Assembly (NCBI GenBank): GCA_043753895.1
Contig: JAYUWK010000083.1
Span: 33,920 to 97,919, forward strand
Length of the DNA stretch: 64,000 bases
Origin: WLMZ01 sp043753895
Lineage (GTDB): Bacteria > Actinomycetota > Acidimicrobiia > Acidimicrobiales > Ilumatobacteraceae
Direction: 5' to 3'
Below are positions 34,474-43,469 of this stretch, piece by piece (the first letter of the stretch is position 1; each line of letters opens with the position of its first letter). The notes beneath the pieces are model-generated. The model made no database searches, was not told the DNA's origin, and worked only from the letters and a program-made list of their open reading frames with translations. A program made the translations under genes and the position numbers.

Positions 34474-35952
34474 TCAGCGCGTGGTGAGCCCTGTGCCGGT
34501 GGGCAAGCTGACCGAGACCTTCGAAAAGTCGATGCTGCCGCCGAAACGAGGCTGTGCGTATGCTGTGGTGGTTGCCACGATCTGCAATGTCAGCTTGGTC
34601 GCGGCCGTGGCTGTGTACGCGACTGCCTCAAGCGGAACTATCACGGTGTGCACCTGCCCGTCGAGGGTGACCTCAATGGGCGTGATCTGGTTTCCGAGTG
34701 CCTGGCCGGTGGCTTCATCGATGAGCTGTGCAAAGACACGCGTTGGCCGTGGGCCATCGGGGGTGGTGCCGCTGTAGTCGAGCGTCAGCTCGGGCGCTCC
34801 CACGATCACGGCAGTTGTTGCAGGTGCAATTATCGAGACGTTCACCGCGTTCGTTGCCTTCACCGGGATGGTGGGACCAACAACGGCGTCGAGGATCGAG
34901 CCGGTGCTCGCCGATGTCAGCGGGCCCGCACCACCATCGGCCTTCAGCGCCAAGGTGCCGGTGCCGCCGGTGCCGATGAGGGGATCGCCAGCAGGAACCG
35001 GATAGTCGGCCGTGCCCTGGATGATCAGCGTCGGCGCCGTGATTTTGCCTACAAGATCTCCCGGACCGCGAGCTTCGAACCATGCCTGGTCGGCCGGATC
35101 GATGACGCCGGTGTCTTTGCTCGCTGCATTCACGCGCATGATGGTGGGATCCAACTGGCGACCGATTGACGCCAGCGTGAGGATGCCAGCCCAACCTGTC
35201 TTTGCAGTGTCGGCCTTGAACAGGCTGGTGATCAACGAGTGCAATGCAATGATCGGCACGATCGCGTCGACTCGGCAGTCAGCAGCGGCTGTGACCAGTT
35301 GGATGCCGCCGCCGTAGGAGACGCCCACCATGCCGACGCGTGGATCGCCTGCGGTATCCAGTTGTACCAACGGCATCGTTGCGATCCAGTCGAGTAAACG
35401 CCGCGCGTCGCTACCTTCGTAGTCGGGACTGTCGATGGTAATGGTGCCCGTCGATGCGCTGAAACCGCGTGGGTCCCAGGTGAGCACGTTGTACCCGGCG
35501 TCGCGCAACACCGAGATGCTGACAGCACCGAGCAATCCGGGGTTCTTGAGATCGGTGTCGCCTGCTGAACCCCAGCCGGAACCCATCAGCACTGTGGGCG
35601 CAGGCTTTTCGCCTGTCGCGGTTGGCAACGGAAACCAGTGGGCGCGAATGATGGTGCCATCGAATGAGGTGATCGAGACGTCACTCTCGATCCCTGCGAC
35701 CGGCTTGGCCTCCACCGCGGGAGCTGCAGTGGGCACGCACGCCGGGCGGGCGTTGACCGGCGTCGTGTCGGCCACCGGCGTTGTGCCTGGCGCAGCAGAG
35801 CCCGAAGTAGCTGGCGATGTTGCGGGTGTGCTCGGGGCACTGTTTGAGGTTGATGAACTGCACGCCGCTGGCGCGAAGGCTGCGAGGGCGAGGAGCAACG
35901 CACCGACCTTGCGTGTGGAGATGGTGCGGCACTGCTTTATCGACGTTCGCAT
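34474..35952 (-). CDS. CocE/NonD-type alpha/beta hydrolase lipoprotein with an apparent internal deletion
   Basis: The 492-residue protein begins with a lipoprotein signal (VGALLLALAAFAPAAC, Cys31) and a Thr/Ser/Pro linker. It continues as an S15/CocE-like hydrolase: NVLTWDPRGFSASTGT, nucleophile elbow VGVSYGGGIQLV (Ser212) and PTLIIQGTAD near 308-316. Directly after GTAD the sequence jumps to YPVPAGDPLIGTGGTGTLAL, the join to the X-Pro peptidase C-terminal jelly-roll domain. Relatives have roughly 100 or more residues here, carrying the catalytic His (GGHG). The reading frame stays open, so the product may be a catalytically dead, secreted hydrolase. Confidence 0.82.
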   Translation of the reverse strand: MRTSIKQCRTISTRKVGALLLALAAFAPAACSSSTSNSAPSTPATSPATSGSAAPGTTPVADTTPVNARPACVPTAAPAVEAKPVAGIESDVSITSFDGTIIRAHWFPLPTATGEKPAPTVLMGSGWGSAGDTDLKNPGLLGAVSISVLRDAGYNVLTWDPRGFSASTGTITIDSPDYEGSDARRLLDWIATMPLVQLDTAGDPRVGMVGVSYGGGIQLVTAAADCRVDAIVPIIALHSLITSLFKADTAKTGWAGILTLASIGRQLDPTIMRVNAASKDTGVIDPADQAWFEARGPGDLVGKITAPTLIIQGTADYPVPAGDPLIGTGGTGTLALKADGGAGPLTSASTGSILDAVVGPTIPVKATNAVNVSIIAPATTAVIVGAPELTLDYSGTTPDGPRPTRVFAQLIDEATGQALGNQITPIEVTLDGQVHTVIVPLEAVAYTATAATKLTLQIVATTTAYAQPRFGGSIDFSKVSVSLPTGTGLTTR

Positions 35953-36119
35953 TGGGTCAAAGTGGCACCGGGTACACGCGCCGCCTCAGCGCAGGTATCT
36001 GCTTGCGGCAACAGGTCGTGTGTGCACATGTTCCCTCGCCCAAACGGGCTGGGACGCGGGCGGGAAGTGCGCCGTGCAGCGAAGGGCTCGGGGTTTCTCT
36101 GTCCGCAGATTCGTGCCGT

Positions 36120-37712
36120 TCAGGGCACGGTACTACTGCCAGACTCGTCGGGGTTTGGCGGATGATCGAGCAGGTCCGCCCATTCTGTAGACGTTGCGGG
36201 TTGCACCCCATTGGCTGCGGACATGAGTTCGCTCAGCGACACATTGCCGGTGACGGTGATGAGGTCGCCTGCGTCGGCCCACTCGATTGTTCGAAAGGTC
36301 TCTTCGGAACCACCGAGGAAGTACGGCGATCCAAGACTCACGAGCAGTTGAACGGGCTCGTGCCTCGAGAGCCGGCCCGCCACAGGCGGCAGATCCACGG
36401 CTCGCTGCAACAAGAAGCTGTGTACCTGCAGTACCAGCGAGGCGGGTGCCCGTTGCGAGCCGGTGCTCGTGGTCACGGAAAACGCAACGTTCGCCGATGT
36501 GTCCAGGCTGTAGACGGCAAATCGGCCGCTCGGGGGTGCGGGTTGATTCGCCATTTCCGGCGACCACGTGGGGGTGGAGATGATCCGATTGAGGCCCGCT
36601 GCTCTGGGGTCGAACGAGCCACCGAAGTGCAGTTCCGTATCGGGATGGATCGAGGTCGGCGCAGTGGCGAGTTCCTGGATGCTGTTTGCGATGTTGACGA
36701 ATTCCTCTGCGGAGTATCCGTGTCCGAGCACATCGAGTCCCGCAAGCGAGGCGGGGTTTTCCCACACGATCTCTGTGATGCCGTCGGCGGACTCGGTGTA
36801 TAGCGCGGGGTTGTCGTGCACGACCACCTGTGTGACTTGGCCGACGCGGAAGCTCTGACTCAGGCCCCCATTCGACGCGACGGCGGCGAACCATCTGCCT
36901 TCGGTTCGTGTTGCGTTCGACTGTGCCCACAGCTCGAAATAGCCGGCCTGATGGTCGTAGCTCGATCCGGCGTCGTAGTTGCCGACCTGTTTGAACGAAA
37001 AGCCCGAGGGAAGGTCGGTGGCGATGTAGCCAGGGATCGACGACGCGCTGATCGAGGTGGAAAACGATGGCGGAGGCGACGAGAAGGCGGATGCCCCATC
37101 CACCGCCGTACTGGGCCGGGAGGTGCTCGTCGATGAATCGGGGATCACCCAGAACGCCGTGGTAGCGATCACCGCAGCTCCAGCCAGCGCCGCTGCTGTG
37201 ATCCAGCGCCGCGATGACGATGGCGAAGCGGAGGGGGTTCGGCCGACGTGGGTGATCGCGTCTCGTGTGCGCGCGCGGGCGGTGTCGTCGAGCCAGTGCT
37301 CGTTCGCTCGTAGCGCCTGTGCGACAGATCCATAGACCCCGGCTTCAAGTGCAGCGCGCTCAGCCTCGTCGAGCACCGCACCGATGTCCTCCACGGAAAT
37401 GCCGATGATGGCACAGATCTCGTCGGGCGAACGACGCTGTACCAGCGCGAGGTCGAGCACCGCCCGCTGATACAGAGCTAACGACCCTATGCCATCGCAT
37501 TGGGCGTCGTCGGCCGGTACGACACTGACCAGCTCGTACGCCCTCTCGAGGCACTCGACCTCGGAGGGATCTGCACCGTGTAGCGAGACGAACGTGTCGG
37601 TCAACAACGTCTCGGCGCGATGTAGATCGCCACGCAGGAGCCGGCACACCCACGCAAAGACCGCTGCCGCACTCGCATCGAAACGCACCAGGACTTCGTC
37701 GCAGGTTGCCAT
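36120..37712 (-). CDS. Membrane-anchored sigma-70-like protein with large extracytoplasmic domain
   Basis: From ATG 37712 (after GGAGAG) the 530-residue protein starts with an ECF-sigma-like cytoplasmic region. Region 2-like helices cover about residues 5-55, and a region 4 helix-turn-helix covers 80-122 (YQRAVLDLALVQRRSPDEICAIIGISVEDIGAVLDEAERAAL). A single membrane helix follows near 170-190 (WITAAALAGAAVIATTAFWVI). A Ser/Thr-rich linker leads to about 310 residues outside the cell with no recognised fold. The sigma part has weak conservation in region 2, so it may bind core polymerase, DNA, or neither. It resembles transmembrane ECF fusions in which an outside domain controls the sigma module. 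It is transcribed towards the CocE-like lipoprotein. Confidence 0.7.
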   Translation of the reverse strand: MATCDEVLVRFDASAAAVFAWVCRLLRGDLHRAETLLTDTFVSLHGADPSEVECLERAYELVSVVPADDAQCDGIGSLALYQRAVLDLALVQRRSPDEICAIIGISVEDIGAVLDEAERAALEAGVYGSVAQALRANEHWLDDTARARTRDAITHVGRTPSASPSSSRRWITAAALAGAAVIATTAFWVIPDSSTSTSRPSTAVDGASAFSSPPPSFSTSISASSIPGYIATDLPSGFSFKQVGNYDAGSSYDHQAGYFELWAQSNATRTEGRWFAAVASNGGLSQSFRVGQVTQVVVHDNPALYTESADGITEIVWENPASLAGLDVLGHGYSAEEFVNIANSIQELATAPTSIHPDTELHFGGSFDPRAAGLNRIISTPTWSPEMANQPAPPSGRFAVYSLDTSANVAFSVTTSTGSQRAPASLVLQVHSFLLQRAVDLPPVAGRLSRHEPVQLLVSLGSPYFLGGSEETFRTIEWADAGDLITVTGNVSLSELMSAANGVQPATSTEWADLLDHPPNPDESGSSTVP

Positions 37713-37830
37713 ACGAGGGTTTCTCTCCGAAGTCGCCGTTGCCGAAGTATCGCGCAGGTTGTTCAAGACCGCCACGACTACGTGGCCACTATGGTGCTCC
37801 TATTGGTTGCCAGAGGCTGAAAGGTGGGTC

Positions 37831-38871
37831 GTGAGAACGCAGCGAGTAATTTCCGTGGTCGGGTGCCACGCAGAGGGTGAGATCGGCGATGTCATCGTGG
37901 GCGGGGTGTTGGCGCCAGCGGGTGCCACGATGTACGACAAGATGCGCACGATGGAGCGTGAGCACGACCACATTCGTCGCCTGCTGCTGTGCGAACCGCG
38001 CGGGAGTGTGGCGCGCCACCTCAACTTGCTCGTGCCACCCACGCGTGCGGATTGCGACCTCGGTGTCATCATCATGGAACCCACCGAATACGTGCCGATG
38101 TCGGGTTCGAACACGATGTGCACAGTGACGGTCGCGTTGGAGACAGGCATCATTGCGATGCAAGAGCCCGTGACCCGCCTCACGCTCGAGACCCCGGGCG
38201 GTCCGGTGTCGGTGGAGGCGCAGTGCATCGATGGCAAGTGCGTGTCGGTGCGCATCGGCAATGTGGCGTGCTTCGTCGATCGCCTCGATGCGGTGCTCGA
38301 TGTCGAGGGCTTCGGCAATGTCGTCGTCGATGTCGCCTTCGGTGGCATGTTCTACGCCATCGTCGACGCGACGACACTCGGCTTCGAGGTGGTGGCCGCG
38401 GAGGCGCGAGAGCTCGCTGTGCTCGGCGAGGCTGTGCGGCTTGCGGCGCGCGAACAACTCGATGTCGTGCATCCCGAGAACCCGGGCATCCGCGATGTGT
38501 CCATCGTCCAGTTGAATCGACCCTTTGCGGGCGTGGGCTTGGCCACGCGCAACACCTGCATCGTCGCGCCGGGTCGCAGCGATCGCAGCCCCACGGGCAC
38601 CGGCACGTGCGCGCGCATCGCGGTGCTGCACGCCAGGGGACAGATGCGCGTGGGCGACAGCATGCAGCACGAGTCGCTGATCGGTTCGCTGTTCACGGGC
38701 ACCATCGTGGGCGAGACCACCATCGCCGGCCGCCCAGCGATCCTGCCCACCATCGAGGGTCGTGCGTGGATCACCGGCTTCCACAGTTATTGCCTCGATA
38801 CCACCGACCCGTACCCCGAGGGCTATCACCTGCCAGACACATGGGGCGTGACGGGTACCATCTCCCAATAG
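37831..38871 (+). CDS. Proline racemase superfamily enzyme (hydroxyproline dehydratase/epimerase type)
   Basis: This 346-residue protein starts at GTG 37831 after GAAAGGTGGG. It has the family opening VVGCHAEGEIGDVIVGG and the two active-site loops EYVPMSGSNTMCTVTVALETG and GRSDRSPTGTGTCARIAVLHARG. The residues aligned with the two catalytic Cys of proline racemase are Ser91 and Thr255. Cys/Cys enzymes are racemases or epimerases and Cys/Thr enzymes are trans-3-hydroxyproline dehydratases. A Ser/Thr pair is uncommon, and the activity cannot be fixed from sequence. It is divergent from the sigma-like gene. Confidence 0.87.
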   Translation: MRTQRVISVVGCHAEGEIGDVIVGGVLAPAGATMYDKMRTMEREHDHIRRLLLCEPRGSVARHLNLLVPPTRADCDLGVIIMEPTEYVPMSGSNTMCTVTVALETGIIAMQEPVTRLTLETPGGPVSVEAQCIDGKCVSVRIGNVACFVDRLDAVLDVEGFGNVVVDVAFGGMFYAIVDATTLGFEVVAAEARELAVLGEAVRLAAREQLDVVHPENPGIRDVSIVQLNRPFAGVGLATRNTCIVAPGRSDRSPTGTGTCARIAVLHARGQMRVGDSMQHESLIGSLFTGTIVGETTIAGRPAILPTIEGRAWITGFHSYCLDTTDPYPEGYHLPDTWGVTGTISQ

Positions 38872-38929
38872 TGTTCACCGACGATCAGCCCGGACGATCA
38901 GCCGAAATGATGAGGGGGCCCGGAGCGCA

Positions 38930-41002
38930 ATGAGCTATCCGACCGAGAGAATTCGCAATGTCGTGCTCGTAGGCCATGGCGGGGTCGGCAAGACCACGCT
39001 GGGCGAAGCGCTGTTGGCGCGAGCGGGTGCAGTGCCCCGCGCCGGTCGGGTGGACGATGGCACCAGCCTGCTCGATACCGAGCCCGAGGAGGTCAAACGC
39101 AAGATTTCGTTGTCGTTGGCGATCGCTCCGTTTGCGTGGAAGACACCGAGCGCCGACACGTACAAAATCAACCTCATCGACTCTCCTGGCTATGCCGATT
39201 TCGTGGGTGAGGTTGATGCCGCGATGGCGGTGGCCGATCTCGCGGTGTTCGTGGTGAGCGCGGTCGATGGTGTGGAGGTGCAGACCGAATTGCTGTGGCG
39301 CCGCGCCGCCGCTTTGGGCTTGCCGCGCATGGTGTTCGTGAACAAAGAGGACAAGGAACGGGCCAATTTCGCCGCCGTGCTCGCACAGTTGAGCCGGGCC
39401 TTCGGGTCTGGCATCGTGCCGCTCGAGTTCCCGCTCGGCGAGGCATCAGCGCTCCACGGCGTGGCCGACGTGCTCACCGAGGAGGCGTTGGAATACGACG
39501 CTGGTGGGGCGCACCATGTCGAGGCGCTGCCGGGAGATGTCGTCGAGCAGGAACACCGCATGCGCGACGCGCTTATTGAGGAAATCGTGTCCGGCGACGA
39601 CGACCAACTCGAGCACTATCTCGCCGGCGACGAGTTGTCGGTCGCCGATCTGGAACGCACGTTGGCTCGCGAGGTGCTCGAGTGTTCGGAGTTCCCCGTG
39701 CTGCTGGGCTCGGCGACCACCGGAGTCGGCGTGGATCGCCTCGCCGACTTCATCTGCGATCTCGGTCCGTCACCAGCGGACAGGCCGACGATGGTGACTG
39801 CTGGCGACGAACTGGTACCGGTCACTGCCGATGCGAACGGCCAGCCGTTGGCGTATGTCTTCAAGACAATTGCCGATCCATTCGTTGGCCAACTCTCAGT
39901 GTTCAAGATGCTGTCGGGACGACTCGCTGCCGACGACCATCTCGTGAACAGTCGCACCGGCGCCGACGAGCGCCTCCACGGCCTCTTCGCCCTGCGCGGC
40001 AAGGAGCAATCACCGATCACCGAGATCGTCGCCGGCGACATCGGCGCCGTCGCCAAACTCAGCAACACACATACCGGCGACACACTGGCCCCCAAGGGTA
40101 TGCCCGTGAGCGTGGTTGCTCCCGTGCATGTCGTGGCGCAGTACGGGGTGGCGATCGTGGCTCGCACACAGGCTGACGACGACAAGTTAGGCAGCGCCCT
40201 CACCCGCCTGTTGGCCGAGGATCCCGTGCTGCTCGTCGATCACATCGAAGAGACCCGACAGACGGTGCTGCGCGGTATCGGCGACACCCACGTGTCGGTG
40301 GTGATCGAACGTCTTGCGCGCAAGTTCGGCGTGAACGTCGACAGCGTCGACGTGCGGGTTCCGTACCGGGAGACCATCATAGCTTCAGCCGAAGCGGTGG
40401 GTCGCGTGAAGAAGCAAACGGGTGGCCATGGCCAGTTCGCAGTCGCAAATCTTCGCGTCGCTCCGCTGCCGCGCGGGGGTGGTTTCGAGTTCCACGATGC
40501 CGTTGTCGGAGGCGCGATTCCACGTAACTACATCCCCGCAGTGCAGAAGGGGATCGAGGAGACGATGTCGCATGGCGGTGTTCACGGCTTCCCCGTGGTC
40601 GACGTGCGGGTCGAGTGCTACGACGGCAAGTTCCACGCGGTGGACTCCAGCGAAATGGCCTTCAGGACAGCGGCGGCCCAGGGATTTCGCGAGGCGCTCG
40701 CTGCGGGTGGCGTCGCAGTGCTCGAACCGGTGTCGCTGCTTCGGGTCACCGTGCCCAGCGCGTACGAGGGCGATGTCATGGCCGATATCAACGCGCGGCG
40801 CGGTCGGGTGCAGGGCACCGACGCCGCTGACCACGGCGAGCACGAAATCGCGGCCTTTGTTCCCGCCAGCGAGCTGATCCGCTACGCCGTGGACCTGCGC
40901 TCGATGACGGGTGGACGTGGACAGTTCACCGTGCAACATCACCACTACGACGTACTGCCCACGCATCTGGTGAACAAGGCCAAGCAGTCGCTGCCGAAGT
41001 GA
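38930..41002 (+). CDS. Elongation factor G-like GTPase (EF-G2 paralogue)
   Basis: This 690-residue protein has EF-G domain order. The G1 loop is GHGGVGKTT (not the canonical AHIDAGKT), G3 is DSPGYADF and G4 is VNKEDKER. Domain IV contains VGRVKKQTGGHGQFAVANLRV, and the C-terminal part reads RRGRVQGTDAADHGEHEIAAFVP and LIRYAVDLRSMTGGRGQFTVQH. The altered G1 and the shorter switch I are typical of actinobacterial EF-G2, whose translational role is unclear. It is not the housekeeping fusA, which would sit with rpsL/rpsG and tuf. GGAG precedes ATG 38930. Confidence 0.9.
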   Translation: MSYPTERIRNVVLVGHGGVGKTTLGEALLARAGAVPRAGRVDDGTSLLDTEPEEVKRKISLSLAIAPFAWKTPSADTYKINLIDSPGYADFVGEVDAAMAVADLAVFVVSAVDGVEVQTELLWRRAAALGLPRMVFVNKEDKERANFAAVLAQLSRAFGSGIVPLEFPLGEASALHGVADVLTEEALEYDAGGAHHVEALPGDVVEQEHRMRDALIEEIVSGDDDQLEHYLAGDELSVADLERTLAREVLECSEFPVLLGSATTGVGVDRLADFICDLGPSPADRPTMVTAGDELVPVTADANGQPLAYVFKTIADPFVGQLSVFKMLSGRLAADDHLVNSRTGADERLHGLFALRGKEQSPITEIVAGDIGAVAKLSNTHTGDTLAPKGMPVSVVAPVHVVAQYGVAIVARTQADDDKLGSALTRLLAEDPVLLVDHIEETRQTVLRGIGDTHVSVVIERLARKFGVNVDSVDVRVPYRETIIASAEAVGRVKKQTGGHGQFAVANLRVAPLPRGGGFEFHDAVVGGAIPRNYIPAVQKGIEETMSHGGVHGFPVVDVRVECYDGKFHAVDSSEMAFRTAAAQGFREALAAGGVAVLEPVSLLRVTVPSAYEGDVMADINARRGRVQGTDAADHGEHEIAAFVPASELIRYAVDLRSMTGGRGQFTVQHHHYDVLPTHLVNKAKQSLPK

Positions 41003-41037
41003 GTCGGCGGGCTCACGACGACTAGAAAGACGGGTGC

Positions 41038-41955
41038 ATGGATCTCTCAATCGTTGCGACGCCCCTCTACCTCGGATCGATGGCCGTCGAGAACCGCTCG
41101 CTCAAGAAGCGTGCACGCGCACTCGGCCCGACGCCAGCCGACTATTTCCGCCCTGACACCATTGCCAGCTTGGCGATGGGAATCGCCAGCGCAGTGGTGC
41201 CGCTCACCGATGTGCTCGGTCGCATGGTGGTGCCCGGTAAGGGACGCTTCGGCAAGGTGCTCATTCGTACCGCTGTATCGGCCGTAGTCATCACGACCGT
41301 TGCAGATCGCATCGCGGCGCGTTCGCCCGGCACCGAGCAGGGCGAGCGACGGCGCAAGCGTGCGCGTGCGGTGGCAAGCGCAGTCGTGCACCACTCAAGC
41401 CAGCGCTACAACCTGTCGACCGCGCTTCGCCAACCAGTTGCGAGCAGCTTTGGTGTGTGGGTACCCGTGGGCATGATGGCGCGCATCGGCGTACGTCCGT
41501 CGCTGATCGCTCACTCACGGGCGATCAACCTCATCTATCAGTTCTGGATCCATACCGATTTGGTCGGCAAGCTCGGCCCAGCCTCTGAAGCAGTGCTCAA
41601 CACGCCTTCGCACCACCGCGCCCAACATGGCAGCAACAAGCGCTACCTCGATCGCAACCACGGTTGCATCGTCATCACCTGGGATCGCCTGTTCGGCATC
41701 TTTCAGCGCGAGCGGGATGATGATCCCGTGGTGTACGGACTTACCAAGAACATCGAGACCTACAACCCGTGGCGGGTGGCCACGCACGAATTCCGCGACA
41801 TGTTCCGCGACGTGGCGAACTCCACCAACTGGAGAGATCGACTGTCGTTCGTGTTGCGTGGCCCCGGGTGGGCGTACGCGCGTCACGAGCAGATGCAACA
41901 ACTCACCGCAACCGATTCCGCAGTATCGAACATCACTTCTGGAGCGTTCCGATGA
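41038..41955 (+). CDS. Fatty acid hydroxylase/sterol desaturase family protein lacking the first His box
   Basis: This 305-residue protein has later His motifs of the family: AVVHHSSQRYNLSTALRQ (His118-119), QFWIHTDLVGKLG, LNTPSHHRAQHGSN and YLDRNHG. Relatives also have an earlier HxxxH box about 15-25 residues before the VHHSS motif. Here that stretch reads RIAARSPGTEQGERRRKRAR and contains no His. The di-iron centre may therefore be incomplete. The gene is joined by an ATGA overlap to a flavin monooxygenase, so both act in one pathway on a hydrophobic substrate. Confidence 0.82.
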   Translation: MDLSIVATPLYLGSMAVENRSLKKRARALGPTPADYFRPDTIASLAMGIASAVVPLTDVLGRMVVPGKGRFGKVLIRTAVSAVVITTVADRIAARSPGTEQGERRRKRARAVASAVVHHSSQRYNLSTALRQPVASSFGVWVPVGMMARIGVRPSLIAHSRAINLIYQFWIHTDLVGKLGPASEAVLNTPSHHRAQHGSNKRYLDRNHGCIVITWDRLFGIFQRERDDDPVVYGLTKNIETYNPWRVATHEFRDMFRDVANSTNWRDRLSFVLRGPGWAYARHEQMQQLTATDSAVSNITSGAFR

Positions 41956-43430
41956 GCAACAACACAGGCGCGACGGTGTCATCTCGGCCGTTGCGGTTCG
42001 CCATCATCGGTGCAGGTATGTCGGGAATCCTCAGTGCGATCAAGCTCGTTGAGGCCGGTTACCACGACTACGTCATCTACGAAAAGGCCGATCGGCTTGG
42101 TGGTACATGGCGTGAGAACACCTATCCCGGCATCGCCTGCGATGTGCCGTCGCACCTCTACAGCTACTCGTTCGAACCGAACCCCAACTGGTCACATCGA
42201 TATGCCCCAGGTGCCGAGATCCAGGCGTACTTCGAGACCGTGGCCGAACGCCACGGCGTCGATCGGAGCATCAGGTTCGGTACCGAGATCGAGACAGCCG
42301 ACTTCGTCGACGGTCGTTGGACTCTGGTCACCACGACCGGCGAGCGTGACGTCGTCGATGTGATCATCGCGGCGACCGGCGTTCTGCACCATCCCAACAT
42401 GCCCGAGCTGGCCGGGCTCGACACGTTCGCCGGCGCGGCGTTCCACAGTGCGCGTTGGGACCACAGCGCCGAGATCAATGGTGCTCGCGTCGGAGTCATC
42501 GGCACGGGCTCCACAGCAGTGCAGATCGTGACGGCACTGGTGGATCGCGTGGCGTCGATCACGATGTTCCAGCGCACACCTCAGTGGATCGCTCCGCAGG
42601 AGAACCCTGAGTTCACGCCCGAGCAGATCGCTCATTTCCAACGTCACCTCGAGATCATCGACGAGATGCGTGAGGAGATCTCGCGGGGCTTTGCGGACCG
42701 CTTCTCCAATGCCGTGGTCGACGCCGAGTCTCCTGAGATGTACGTCATCGAGGCCACCTGTCGAGCCAACCTCGAGGACAACGTGCACGATCCGGTGCTA
42801 CGCGAGAAGCTGCGGCCCGACTACCGAGCAGCGTGTAAGCGCCTGGTGGTTTCGCCTGACTTCTACGAGGCGATCCAAAAGTCCAACGCCGAATTGGTCA
42901 CCGATGCCATCGTTAAGATCGAACCCGCAGGGGTGCGCACGGCCGATGGTTGGCTGCACGATCTCGACGTTCTCGTGCTCGCCACGGGGTTTCGTGCGGA
43001 TCGGTTCATGCGCCCGATCCACGTGACAGGTCGCGATGGCGTGCGCCTCGACGACGTGTGGGCGCAGCGGCCGGTGGCGCACCTGTCTATCGCAGTGCCC
43101 GGCTTCCCCAACCTGTTCATGCTCAACGGCCCCAATGGTCCCGTTGGCAACTTCTCGCTCATCGAGGTCGCCGAATTGCAGATCGCGTACGTGCTTGCGC
43201 TGATCGATGAGATCCGTACCGGCCACTGCACCGAGATCAGTCCGAGCGCGGCGGCCACCGAGCGTTTCGACGTCGAGCGCATCGAGGCCGCGAAAAAGAC
43301 CGTCTGGGCAACGGGATGCCGCAGTTGGTACCTCGACGATCGTGGTATTCCAGCGGCGTGGCCGTTCACGTTCGATCGCTTTCGCGACGAGATGGCGGCA
43401 CCGAAGCTGGATGACTACGAGCTGGTCTGA
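41952..43430 (+). CDS. Baeyer-Villiger-type flavin-containing monooxygenase
   Basis: This 492-residue protein has FAD motif FAIIGAGMSGILSAIKLVEAG, then ADRLGGTWRENTYPGIACDVPSHLYSYSFEPNPNWSHRY. The BVMO-like fingerprint region is around FHSARWDHSAEI, the NADPH motif is VGVIGTGSTAVQIVTAL and LVLATGFRADRFM is also present. It is coupled by a 4-nt overlap to the fatty acid hydroxylase family gene. A ketone or sterol-like substrate is likely by family, but is not determined. Confidence 0.92.
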   Translation: MSNNTGATVSSRPLRFAIIGAGMSGILSAIKLVEAGYHDYVIYEKADRLGGTWRENTYPGIACDVPSHLYSYSFEPNPNWSHRYAPGAEIQAYFETVAERHGVDRSIRFGTEIETADFVDGRWTLVTTTGERDVVDVIIAATGVLHHPNMPELAGLDTFAGAAFHSARWDHSAEINGARVGVIGTGSTAVQIVTALVDRVASITMFQRTPQWIAPQENPEFTPEQIAHFQRHLEIIDEMREEISRGFADRFSNAVVDAESPEMYVIEATCRANLEDNVHDPVLREKLRPDYRAACKRLVVSPDFYEAIQKSNAELVTDAIVKIEPAGVRTADGWLHDLDVLVLATGFRADRFMRPIHVTGRDGVRLDDVWAQRPVAHLSIAVPGFPNLFMLNGPNGPVGNFSLIEVAELQIAYVLALIDEIRTGHCTEISPSAAATERFDVERIEAAKKTVWATGCRSWYLDDRGIPAAWPFTFDRFRDEMAAPKLDDYELV

Positions 43431-43469
43431 ATGCGATGTGTCTGAATCGGGTCCGTCCGTTTCACCACT

